From: Pyrinomonadaceae bacterium
Lineage (GTDB): Bacteria > Acidobacteriota > Blastocatellia > Pyrinomonadales > Pyrinomonadaceae
Assembly: GCA_013813825.1 (NCBI GenBank)
Contig: JACCRA010000782.1
Coordinates: 1-6,596, forward strand
DNA: 6,596 nucleotides
Direction: 5' to 3'
Below are positions 1 through 5,632 of the stretch, one piece after another. The notes beneath the pieces are model-generated. The model searched no databases. It was given only the letters and a program-made list of their open reading frames with translations, and was not told where the DNA came from. A program made the translations under genes and the position numbers. Position 1 is the stretch's first letter, and each line of letters begins with the position of its first letter.

Positions 1-713
1 ATCACGAATACGAAGGCGACCGCGCATTTCAGAAAATCCGAATCCCCGACGAACTGGCGCTGGCGCAGACCAACCCCGACACTTGGCTCAGTCCGATTGA
101 TCGCGAGAGCATCGTCAAAGGGAAAAACCATTTACAAGGCGCTGCGGATTTCGGGTTCTTTGTTAATAGCGAGTCGCTCGCGAAGCTGGCTTGGTTTGTA
201 TATCTCTCTGGCGACGCCGAGCAATCCGTCCAGTTGCTCGAACAGGCCGCAGTTCACCAAGGAGGACAGGCCAAAGCTTTGAGCCTGTATTACCGCGGCG
301 CGATCCTGAACCGTTTGGGGCGCTACGAGCTAGCGCGGACGCATCTCGATCAGGCTTTGGCGGAGCGAGCCGACTTAATTCTCGCGCGCGAGGAAAAAGG
401 CGAAGCGCTCTGGCAACTGGGCCGCAAGGAGGAAGCCATTTCAGTTTGGAGCGACGCCGTGCAACGAAATGGGCGCCTTGTTGTGGCCAATAATCAACTT
501 GCAGGTGCCGCCACGTCGCTGGGCAGATCTGCGGAAGCCATCGTCCATGAAAAACGCGCCGACCAATTTACGCCCAACAATCCGCATTACCATTGGATGA
601 TCGGCCTCCGATTGCAAAACCTCAGGATGAACGAGCTTGCTGAAAAACATTTTCAACGAGCGATCCAACTGGATCCTGGATTCCAACTACGTCGGAAGAG
701 GCGTCCTCAATAG
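1..713 (+). CDS. TPR-repeat protein, 5' end outside window, probably altered 3' end
   Basis: The reading frame is open from the first complete codon (position 3) to a TAG at 711-713, giving 236 visible residues with no start in the window. An internal ATG at 234 is not the real start, because coding continues upstream in the same frame. From about residue 92 there are four consecutive TPR-like units of about 34 residues, with the usual small/large pattern (for example YYRGAILNRLGRYELA and EKHFQRAIQLDP). A weaker fifth unit lies around residues 57-90. TPR solenoids mediate protein-protein contacts; the partner and the function of the missing N-terminal part cannot be told. The frame leaves the TPR pattern after LDPGF (residues 223-227) and ends in a basic tail, QLRRKRRPQ, directly before a transposase fragment. 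The natural C-terminus has therefore probably been lost by IS insertion or deletion. Confident in TPR, not in function. Confidence 0.75.
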   Translation, partial: HEYEGDRAFQKIRIPDELALAQTNPDTWLSPIDRESIVKGKNHLQGAADFGFFVNSESLAKLAWFVYLSGDAEQSVQLLEQAAVHQGGQAKALSLYYRGAILNRLGRYELARTHLDQALAERADLILAREEKGEALWQLGRKEEAISVWSDAVQRNGRLVVANNQLAGAATSLGRSAEAIVHEKRADQFTPNNPHYHWMIGLRLQNLRMNELAEKHFQRAIQLDPGFQLRRKRRPQ

Positions 714-824
714 ATGAAAATCTTTCGCATCCTATCTGAACGTTATCGCAACCGAAGAAAGCGTTTTAGTTTGCGCTTCAACTTGCTCGCTGGCTTGTAC
801 AATTACGAACTCAACATCAAATAA
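714..824 (+). pseudogene. C-terminal remnant of an IS5-type DDE transposase
   Basis: The 36 codons from the ATG at 714 to the TAA at 822-824 encode a basic stretch (SERYRNRRKRFSLRFNLLAG, then LYNYEL). It closely resembles the C-terminus of IS5-superfamily DDE transposases, typically written as RYRNRRKRFGLRFNLIAGIYN. Everything upstream, including the DDE catalytic domain, is missing, so this is a dead fragment and not a small gene. It lies in the same frame as the preceding TPR gene, separated only by the TAG at 711-713. A few more transposase codons may lie upstream in a shifted frame, but the junction cannot be resolved by eye. The family assignment rests on recalled consensus, not on a search. 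Confidence 0.7.
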
Positions 825-840
825 CTTTCGCAAGAGGTCT
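825..840 (+). repeat. Putative right terminal inverted repeat of the IS remnant
   Basis: The sequence CTTTCGCAAGAGGTCT follows the transposase stop codon immediately. Read on the other strand it begins AGACCTCTTGC, which resembles the terminal repeats I recall for some IS5-family elements. The placement, with the stop codon abutting the terminal repeat, is typical of compact IS elements. No matching left end is visible in the window, so a single surviving end is inferred. Confidence 0.45.
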
Positions 841-856
841 ACTGACTCTACGTCAG

Positions 857-863
857 CAAGGAG
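857..863 (+). promoter_or_regulatory. Ribosome binding site of the class II aldolase-family gene
   Basis: CAAGGAG lies 4 nt before the ATG at 868 and is a strong Shine-Dalgarno match. It fixes the start of the downstream gene over the internal ATGs. A short inverted repeat (CTGAC at 842-846 and GTCAG at 852-856) sits just upstream, but it is too small to interpret. Confidence 0.75.
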
Positions 864-867
864 TGCC

Positions 868-1644
868 ATGAGCATTGTCCAGAATGCAAAAACTACGGCT
901 GTCCGCGAACAAGTGTCCGAGGCGGAGTGGCAGGCACGCGTCGATCTGGCCGCTGCTTACCGCCTCGTGGCTCTCCACGGCTGGGATGATCTCATCTTCA
1001 CGCACATCTCCGCGCGCGTGCCCGGCCCCGAACATCACTTTTTGCTCAACCCGTACGGCATGATGTTCGAGGAGATCACGGCGTCCTGCCTGGTGAAAGT
1101 CGATCTCGACGGCCGGCTCGTGATGGAGTCTTCTAACGTCGTCAACCCGGCGGGCTTCACGATCCACAGCGCCGTCCACGCCGCACGCGCGGACGCGCTG
1201 TGCGTCATGCACCTGCACACCGACAGCGGCATCGCCGTCTCTGCGCAGAAAGACGGGTTGCTTCCTGTCTCGCAACAATCTCTCATTGCTCTAGCCTCGC
1301 TGGCGTATCACGATTACGAAGGGCTGGCGCTGAATGAGGATGAGAAGCCGCGCCTCGTCGCAAACCTCGGCGACAAGACCAGCATGATTCTACGGAATCA
1401 CGGTTTGCTGACCACGGGCCGGACTCCGGCGGAAGCGTTCCTCGCAATGTTCATTCTAGAGCGGGCTTGCAAGATTCAACTGCTCGCTCAATCCGGCGGT
1501 GCGGAACTGGTCCCCGTGCCGGAGCCGATCTTAGGGCGCGTCGCGGCACAACTCAACGCCGTCACCGTCGGGCAGGGCGCACAACTCGTCTGGCCCGGAC
1601 TGCTCCGCAAACTCGACCGGCTCGATCCTTCATTCAGAGAATAG
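868..1644 (+). CDS. Class II aldolase/adducin family protein
   Basis: This 258-residue protein spans a single class II aldolase/adducin domain, roughly residues 22-245. The family includes zinc-dependent fuculose- and rhamnulose-phosphate aldolases, ribulose-phosphate epimerases, and non-enzymatic adducin heads. The expected metal ligands are all visible: H115 and H117 in MHLHT, and H178 in LRNHGLL. The position holding the catalytic Glu in FucA-type aldolases (S-S-E-W before the conserved His) here reads N-P-A-G-F-T-I-H, with Gly96 in place of Glu. Together with the YHDYEG block at residues 147-152, this makes it adducin-like and unlikely to be a standard retro-aldolase. The substrate is unknown. 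It starts with ATG behind a strong ribosome binding site and converges on the E1 dehydrogenase gene across a long hairpin. No signal peptide or membrane segment is seen, so it is probably cytoplasmic. The family is certain, the reaction is not. Confidence 0.92.
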   Translation: MSIVQNAKTTAVREQVSEAEWQARVDLAAAYRLVALHGWDDLIFTHISARVPGPEHHFLLNPYGMMFEEITASCLVKVDLDGRLVMESSNVVNPAGFTIHSAVHAARADALCVMHLHTDSGIAVSAQKDGLLPVSQQSLIALASLAYHDYEGLALNEDEKPRLVANLGDKTSMILRNHGLLTTGRTPAEAFLAMFILERACKIQLLAQSGGAELVPVPEPILGRVAAQLNAVTVGQGAQLVWPGLLRKLDRLDPSFRE

Positions 1645-1663
1645 CCCCGGCCATTAGGACAAT

Positions 1664-1761
1664 AAGCAATAGACAGGATTGACAAGATTAACGGGATGAA
1701 GAACACAGCACACCGCTTTGCTGATTCATCTTGTTAATCTTGTCAATCCTGTCTATTTCTT
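1664..1761. repeat. Long inverted repeat between convergent genes, possible bidirectional terminator
   Basis: The arms at 1664-1700 and 1725-1761 are complementary over 37 positions, with one true mismatch (1667/1758) and two G-T pairs (1693/1732 and 1694/1731). The core 25 bp, 1668-1692 against 1733-1757, is perfect. The 24-nt loop holds a further 5-bp stem, CAGCA (1706-1710) with TGCTG (1719-1723). Each arm contains three 9-nt units of the form nACrrGATT (1672-1680, 1681-1689, 1690-1698). It fills most of the gap between the stop codons at 1644 and 1777, so transcripts from both sides would run into it. The two G-T pairs stay paired as G-U only in plus-strand RNA. It could be a terminator, an interspersed repeat, or a processed RNA. 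The structure is certain, the role inferred. Confidence 0.8.
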
Positions 1762-1776
1762 CCGCAGCTCGGTGAT

Positions 1777-3897
1777 TTAATAGTTTTTGAGTTCGATGAT
1801 CGCTCGCGCCACATCTTCGACTTGCGGCAGGATGGCGTCTTCGACCTGAGGGGCGTAGGCGACGAAGGTGTCGAGCGCGGCGACGCGGCGCACAGGAGCG
1901 TCCAAGTATTCAAACAACTCGTCGGCGACGCGGGCGGCAATCTCGGCCCCGAAGCCGTGAGTGAGGGTGTCTTCGTGCGCGACAAGGAGGCGGTTGGTTT
2001 TTTTGACGCTCTGCTCGACGGCCGCCCAGTCGTAGGGCGCGAGCGTGCGGAGGTCGATCACTTCGACGCTGATACCGTGCTGCTGCTCGGCTTGTTTGGC
2101 GGCGACGAGCGAGCGCTGGACCAGTGCGCCGTAGCAGACAATCGTGAGGTCGGTGCCTTCGCGCACCGTCTTGGCCTTGCCGAACGGGATCATGAAGTCG
2201 GCGGGCGGGTACTGCGACTTGTTATAAGCCTGCCGGTAGAGATGCTTGTGTTCGAGGAAGATCACCGGATCGTCGCAGCGGATCGCGGTCCGCAGCAGGC
2301 CGTTGGCGTCGAGCGCATTCGACGGATAGACGACGCGCAGGCCGGGCACGTGCGTAAAGATCGTGTCGCCCGACTGCGAGTGATAGACCGCGCCGCCCTT
2401 CAGGTAGCCGCCGACGGGGACGCGAATGACGACGGGCGATTTCCAATCGTTGCCGGAGCGCCAGCGCATCAGCGCCAACTCGTTTCTGATCTGGTGGTAG
2501 GCGGGCCAAATGTAGTCGAAGAATTGAATCTCGACGACGGGCTTGAGACCTCGCGTCGCCATCCCGATGGCGCGGCCGACGATGTTGGCCTCGGCGAGCG
2601 GCGAGTTGAAGACGCGCGCCCCGCCGAATTTTCTCTGCAAATTGGCCGTCACCTTGAAGACGCCGCCTTTGCCTTTGACCTTGTCGAGATGCTCCTCGCG
2701 CGACACGTCGGCCACGTCCTCGCCGAAGACGACGATGCGCGGATCGCGCGCCATCTCTTCGTGCAGGCAGCGGTTAATGCCGTCGGCCATTGTCCCCATA
2801 TTGCCGGACAACTCCGCGCCCGCTTCGGTGTCAAAATTTGCGGAAGTCGGATCGACATCAGGCGAGTAGACGTAGTCGGTCGCCGTTTCAGGCGCAGGCT
2901 GCGGGCTGGCGAGCGCAATGTCGGTCGCTCTGTTGATCTCGGCATCCACCTCGTCCTTGATCTTCTGTAACTCTTCCTGCGTGACAAAGCCTTCGTTGAT
3001 CAGGAGCGCGCCGAAACGCTTGACGGGATCACGCTCGGCGTCTGTCGTGCGCTCTTCGTCAGAGCGGTAGAGCCGTTCATCATCCGAGAGCGAGTGTGAG
3101 TAAGGACGGATCACTTGCGCGTGAACCAAGGCCGGGCCTTTCCGCGCGCGGCAGTAAGCGACGGCGCGTTGGAGCGTCTCGAACGACTCAATGGCGTCAG
3201 TGCCGTCGCATTTTTGAATGTACAGATCAGGAAAGCCGGAGACGAGGCGAGAGACATCGCCGCCCGCCGTCTGCACTTCGACCGGGACGCTGATCGCGTA
3301 GCCGTTGTCTTCGACGAGGAAGACGACGGGAAGCTTCAAATTGCAGGAGGTGTTGAGCGCCTCCCAAAACTCGCCTTGACTCGTCGTGCCGTCGCCCGTC
3401 GAGCAGTACACCACTTCGTCACCGCGAAAGCCCGTCACATGATCTTGAATCTCGCTGAGGAGTGAGGCGCGATAGCTCGCTTCGGCGCAGCCCGTGGCTT
3501 GCAAAAACTGCGTCCCCGTCGGCGACGACTGCGACACGATATTTAATTTTTTGTGTCCCCAATGCGAAGGCATCTGCCGCCCGTGCGAATTGGGATCGGC
3601 CTCGGCGGCGACAGCCGACAAAAACATTTCGAGCGGCGTCATCCCCAACTGCAAACAGAGTGCGCGGTCGCGGTAGTACGGATAGAACCAATCATAGCCC
3701 GCCTTGAGCGCCATCCCGGCGGCGGTCAACACGGCTTCGTGTCCCGCGCCGCTGATCTGGAAAAAGATTTTGCTCTGCGCCTTCAATTGAATCTCTTTGT
3801 CATCAACCCGCCGCGACGTGTACATCGTGCGGTAGATGCCGAGCATCTGCTCGGCGCTCAGTCCACGATACTCGCGCGCTTTCAATTCGGTTGCCAT
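1777..3897 (-). CDS. Fused 2-oxoacid dehydrogenase E1 alpha-beta (thiamine pyrophosphate dependent)
   Basis: This 706-residue protein carries both E1 subunits of a 2-oxoacid dehydrogenase complex. E1 decarboxylates a 2-oxoacid on thiamine diphosphate and passes the acyl group to the lipoyl domain of E2. The alpha half (about 1-330) has the thiamine-binding motif running from GDG at 168-170 to Asn198, and the HSLSDD loop with His268. A Pro/Ala-rich linker (about 331-362) leads to the beta half, with Glu393 in FGEDVAD, a [10 protein letters not shown] block near 432-441, and His506 in the YHSQS loop. The overall pattern suggests a branched-chain (2-oxoisovalerate) type, but pyruvate or another 2-oxoacid is not excluded. 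I chose the ATG at 3897, which has AGGAG 8 nt upstream; an in-frame GTG at 3906 overlaps that site. It is last in the minus-strand gene run, 25 nt after hicA. No E2 or E3 gene is in the window. Confidence 0.93.
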   Translation of the reverse strand: MATELKAREYRGLSAEQMLGIYRTMYTSRRVDDKEIQLKAQSKIFFQISGAGHEAVLTAAGMALKAGYDWFYPYYRDRALCLQLGMTPLEMFLSAVAAEADPNSHGRQMPSHWGHKKLNIVSQSSPTGTQFLQATGCAEASYRASLLSEIQDHVTGFRGDEVVYCSTGDGTTSQGEFWEALNTSCNLKLPVVFLVEDNGYAISVPVEVQTAGGDVSRLVSGFPDLYIQKCDGTDAIESFETLQRAVAYCRARKGPALVHAQVIRPYSHSLSDDERLYRSDEERTTDAERDPVKRFGALLINEGFVTQEELQKIKDEVDAEINRATDIALASPQPAPETATDYVYSPDVDPTSANFDTEAGAELSGNMGTMADGINRCLHEEMARDPRIVVFGEDVADVSREEHLDKVKGKGGVFKVTANLQRKFGGARVFNSPLAEANIVGRAIGMATRGLKPVVEIQFFDYIWPAYHQIRNELALMRWRSGNDWKSPVVIRVPVGGYLKGGAVYHSQSGDTIFTHVPGLRVVYPSNALDANGLLRTAIRCDDPVIFLEHKHLYRQAYNKSQYPPADFMIPFGKAKTVREGTDLTIVCYGALVQRSLVAAKQAEQQHGISVEVIDLRTLAPYDWAAVEQSVKKTNRLLVAHEDTLTHGFGAEIAARVADELFEYLDAPVRRVAALDTFVAYAPQVEDAILPQVEDVARAIIELKNY

Positions 3898-3905
3898 TAT
3901 TAACA

Positions 3906-3910
3906 CTCCT
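3906..3910 (-). promoter_or_regulatory. Ribosome binding site deciding the E1 start
   Basis: AGGAG on the minus strand lies 8 nt before the ATG at 3895-3897. The alternative in-frame GTG at 3904-3906 uses the last base of this site, so it cannot be served by it. This supports the shorter protein of 706 residues over the 709-residue reading. Confidence 0.7.
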
Positions 3911-3922
3911 GCCGTCAGTCAA

Positions 3923-4165
3923 TCAGAATTTCATTTTGGTCAGTAACTCGGCGCGGCTGATCTTAAAATGTACCGCCACGTCGTCCAGAATGGCCGCGAA
4001 GGTTCCAACCTTTAACGGATCGTGTCGCGGGATCGAGACATGATGTTGGCCGCCCTCAATTGTGGTGAGGCGCATGTGACTACCAGTCTGTCGTGTCGTC
4101 TCATAGCCGAGAGCCTTTAGCGCCTTCGCCAACTCGTCGCCCGAAACGTCGCGCGGCAGCTTCAT
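3923..4165 (-). CDS. hicA: HicA-family toxin (predicted mRNA interferase)
   Basis: This 80-residue protein has the size and layout of HicA toxins, which have a small double-stranded-RNA-binding-like fold and cleave mRNA to stop translation until neutralised by HicB. Visible family features are the N-terminal MKLPRDVSGDEL, a helix ending in GYE, the GSHMRL strand with the presumed catalytic His30, and the H-H-V-S-I-P-R-H strand at 41-48. The C-terminal helix is also present (VGTFAAILDDVAVHF, then ISRAELL). Its ATG overlaps the stop codon of the upstream hicB by 4 nt (ATGA at 4162-4165), which implies translational coupling. All key residues are present, so the toxin is probably intact. The antitoxin-first order is the less common arrangement for hicAB. 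E1 follows 25 nt downstream. Confidence 0.9.
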   Translation of the reverse strand: MKLPRDVSGDELAKALKALGYETTRQTGSHMRLTTIEGGQHHVSIPRHDPLKVGTFAAILDDVAVHFKISRAELLTKMKF

Positions 4166-4398
4166 GCGGCAATCACTTCTTCGCGGACAAAGTGCAGACG
4201 AATCACGCGCGGGCCTTGCCCTTCATCGAAGTGGCAGCGCACCGCGTCCCGCACCATCTCGCGCAGGCTCTCAAGGTCGTCGGCCTCGGTAAAGATCGAC
4301 TGTCCCAGTGCACGCGCCGAGTAGCCGCCCTCCGGCGCGTCCTCGACGAGAAAAATCAGTTCGTCCATCGCGGCCTTCGCTTTAGTCTTTGTCATCAT
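4162..4398 (-). CDS. hicB: HicB-like antitoxin, domain without DNA-binding tail
   Basis: This protein of about 78 residues is paired with hicA. The block FLVEDAPEGGYSARALGQSI, followed by an acidic helix (EADDLESLREMVRDAVRCHF), matches the partial RNase-H-like fold of HicB antitoxins, which bind and block HicA. It ends soon after that fold, so the C-terminal ribbon-helix-helix or helix-turn-helix of longer HicB proteins is absent. It may neutralise the toxin without repressing its own promoter. The start is uncertain. ATG 4398 and ATG 4395 lie at or within 3 nt of a GAGGCGG; ATG 4368 has AAGG at good spacing, gives 68 residues and matches where I recall homologues beginning. A TTG at 4407 is unlikely. 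As I recall, close homologues are sometimes named 2-oxoisovalerate dehydrogenase in databases; nothing in this sequence supports such an activity. Confidence 0.82.
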   Translation of the reverse strand: MMTKTKAKAAMDELIFLVEDAPEGGYSARALGQSIFTEADDLESLREMVRDAVRCHFDEGQGPRVIRLHFVREEVIAA

Positions 4399-4403
4399 CC
4401 GCC

Positions 4404-4727
4404 TCAATCTTCGTCGTCATCTGCTTGAAGCGTCATCCGGTATTCTTCGGCCATCGATGGATGATGGTGGCGCGTCGCGGCCTCGATGCCGCGCTCGTAA
4501 GCCCGCCGCGCCTCGTCGCGTTGGCCGAGCTTTTCATGAGCGCCGGCGAGCATCCCGTAGGCGTTGCCTTCGTCGTCGGTGCGTTGCAGGTAATCGTTCA
4601 AGACGCGGATGACATCCTCAGTCCGCCCGGCCTTCTCGTACTCCTTCGCCAGCCCGAACAGCACCAACGTGTTGCCGGGATCGCTTTGGAGCATCTGCTC
4701 AAAGACTTCAATGCGTGATGCTGCCAT
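4404..4727 (-). CDS. Small two-repeat TPR protein
   Basis: The ATG at 4727 gives 107 residues. Two TPR units are visible at about 19-52 (LFGLAKEYEKAGRTEDVIRV) and 53-86 (YGMLAGAHEKLGQRDEARRA). They are preceded by a short helix with the pattern IEVFEQMLQSDPGN, and a very acidic tail, DDDED, follows. Such proteins are probable adaptors, and the binding partner is unknown. A GTG at 4748 would add seven residues but has no better ribosome binding site. The stop at 4404-4406 lies 5 nt before the chosen hicB start, so the two are probably cotranscribed. The gene could be unrelated to the toxin-antitoxin pair and merely share the transcript. Confidence 0.85.
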   Translation of the reverse strand: MAASRIEVFEQMLQSDPGNTLVLFGLAKEYEKAGRTEDVIRVLNDYLQRTDDEGNAYGMLAGAHEKLGQRDEARRAYERGIEAATRHHHPSMAEEYRMTLQADDDED

Positions 4728-4770
4728 CTTTCTCGTCGCTCCCGGCACTGTGACGCGCCAGCGGTGATTA

Positions 4771-5124
4771 TCAAACGCGGTTTAGGAAATTTTCCAGCAC
4801 GAAAATTTTACGAATGCGAAAGCGGGCCGGGCTTTGCACAAGGGTGAAACTTTTCAAACTTTCAATGCCCGACACGAAATAAGGGGTGCGACATGCGGGG
4901 ACTTGCTCCATCCAAGCGGGAGGCGCAATCCCCGCTTCGTCACATAAGTATTCGGTCGTTGACGCCAATAGCGCGTCCACTCGTGGATTGTCGAGCGCGA
5001 AGGGTTCGCGAATCGCGCTCTGGTCCCGGTAGTACCGAAAGTCGTCAACAAAGTCCATTAAATAGATGGCCCAATTAACGGGATCAGTCTCAATCTGCTT
5101 TTTCAGTTCCGCCAAATTGATCAT
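4771..5124 (-). CDS. Small conserved-looking protein of unknown function, partner of the nucleotidyltransferase
   Basis: The ATG at 5124 gives 117 residues beginning MINLAELKKQIETDPVNWAI. The frame is open further upstream to 5217, but that part lies wholly inside the preceding gene and is basic and low in family character, so the shorter start is preferred. The core has D-F-V-D-D-F-R near residues 24-30, a central helix with D50 and CDEAG, and P-P-A-W-M. It ends in a C-terminal block, FVSGIESLKSFTLVQSPARF, followed by IRKIFVLENFL. I recall a similar block in small proteins next to DUF6036-type nucleotidyltransferases, sometimes behind a helix-turn-helix domain, which is absent here. The gene overlaps the upstream one by 35 nt, suggesting coupled translation. 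The Shine-Dalgarno match is weak. It could be the second half of a toxin-antitoxin-like pair; this is inference. Confidence 0.75.
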   Translation of the reverse strand: MINLAELKKQIETDPVNWAIYLMDFVDDFRYYRDQSAIREPFALDNPRVDALLASTTEYLCDEAGIAPPAWMEQVPACRTPYFVSGIESLKSFTLVQSPARFRIRKIFVLENFLNRV

Positions 5125-5626
5125 GGGACGAAAACAATTCTTCAATAAAAGCTTGAGTCTCTGGCTTGATCTGTTTGTGCGGGTAGTACCGCGATACGAT
5201 CTCGACCACCTCCGCACCGCTCTCGATGTTTAACTCCCGGATCAGAAAGATCAGGTCGTCTCTATCTTTGGAATCGACTCGACCCGCGAGGGCTTTCATC
5301 GCCAGCAGGTAATCCGGTTCGGGAACATACACGGTCAGGTGCGAGAGAACCAGCAGCACCCGCTTTTGGTGTTCGGTTAAGAATATCCTGACGGCGTAAT
5401 TGAGCCAGTCTTTGCGTAAGCCATGCCGCGCGGCGATGACTCCCGCCGCGCGGCGGATATGCTTGATCGGCACAAAGACGGCGTCCACATCTTTGGTCGC
5501 AAGGCGCGCGTTGAAAGCAAGGCACATCACCGCGCCGCCGTACAAAGAAATTTCGCCCTTCACTCCCGTCGCGCGCAGTTCATCGTTCAGTTCCCGCAGA
5601 TACTTTTCGATCTCGACGGTCGTCAC
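5090..5626 (-). CDS. DUF6036-like nucleotidyltransferase-fold protein
   Basis: This 178-residue protein starts at GTG 5626; no ATG occurs before residue 34, which is inside the core. The N-terminal half shows a nucleotidyltransferase signature: Gly30-Gly31 after a beta strand (SLYGGAVMCLAF), then R41 and T44-K45-D46-V47-D48, the two-aspartate metal motif. A later helix carries L-L-A-M-K-A-L-A-G-R (107-116), followed by D-S-K-D-R-D-D-L (118-125), as in minimal nucleotidyltransferases of the AbiEii/MNT type. Such proteins transfer nucleotides to tRNA or to protein partners and often act as toxin or antitoxin. Which role applies here is not known. It begins 6 nt after the acyl-CoA dehydrogenase stop codon and overlaps the next gene by 35 nt. 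Its family name is recalled, not searched. Confidence 0.82.
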   Translation of the reverse strand: MTTVEIEKYLRELNDELRATGVKGEISLYGGAVMCLAFNARLATKDVDAVFVPIKHIRRAAGVIAARHGLRKDWLNYAVRIFLTEHQKRVLLVLSHLTVYVPEPDYLLAMKALAGRVDSKDRDDLIFLIRELNIESGAEVVEIVSRYYPHKQIKPETQAFIEELFSSHDQFGGTEKAD

Positions 5627-5632
5627 GGCGAT

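Noticed and set aside
842..856. Short inverted repeat CTGAC/GTCAG before the aldolase-family gene
   Set aside because: A 5-bp stem with a 5-nt loop is expected by chance and shows no further operator-like features.
853..1278. 141-codon open frame on the minus strand
   Set aside because: It is the complement of the class II aldolase-family gene, which has a strong ribosome binding site and conserved metal ligands.
1822..2970. 382-codon open frame on the plus strand
   Set aside because: It lies entirely antisense to the E1 gene, whose protein has clear family motifs throughout. Long antisense frames are common opposite GC-rich coding DNA, and this one shows no recognisable domain.
4093..4428. 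111-codon open frame on the plus strand over hicAB
   Set aside because: It is antisense to two recognisable genes and has no domain; it is treated as a shadow.
4749..4770. Gap between the TPR gene and the small unknown gene as a possible promoter
   Set aside because: I saw no convincing -35/-10 pair or terminator hairpin in this short stretch or its edges.
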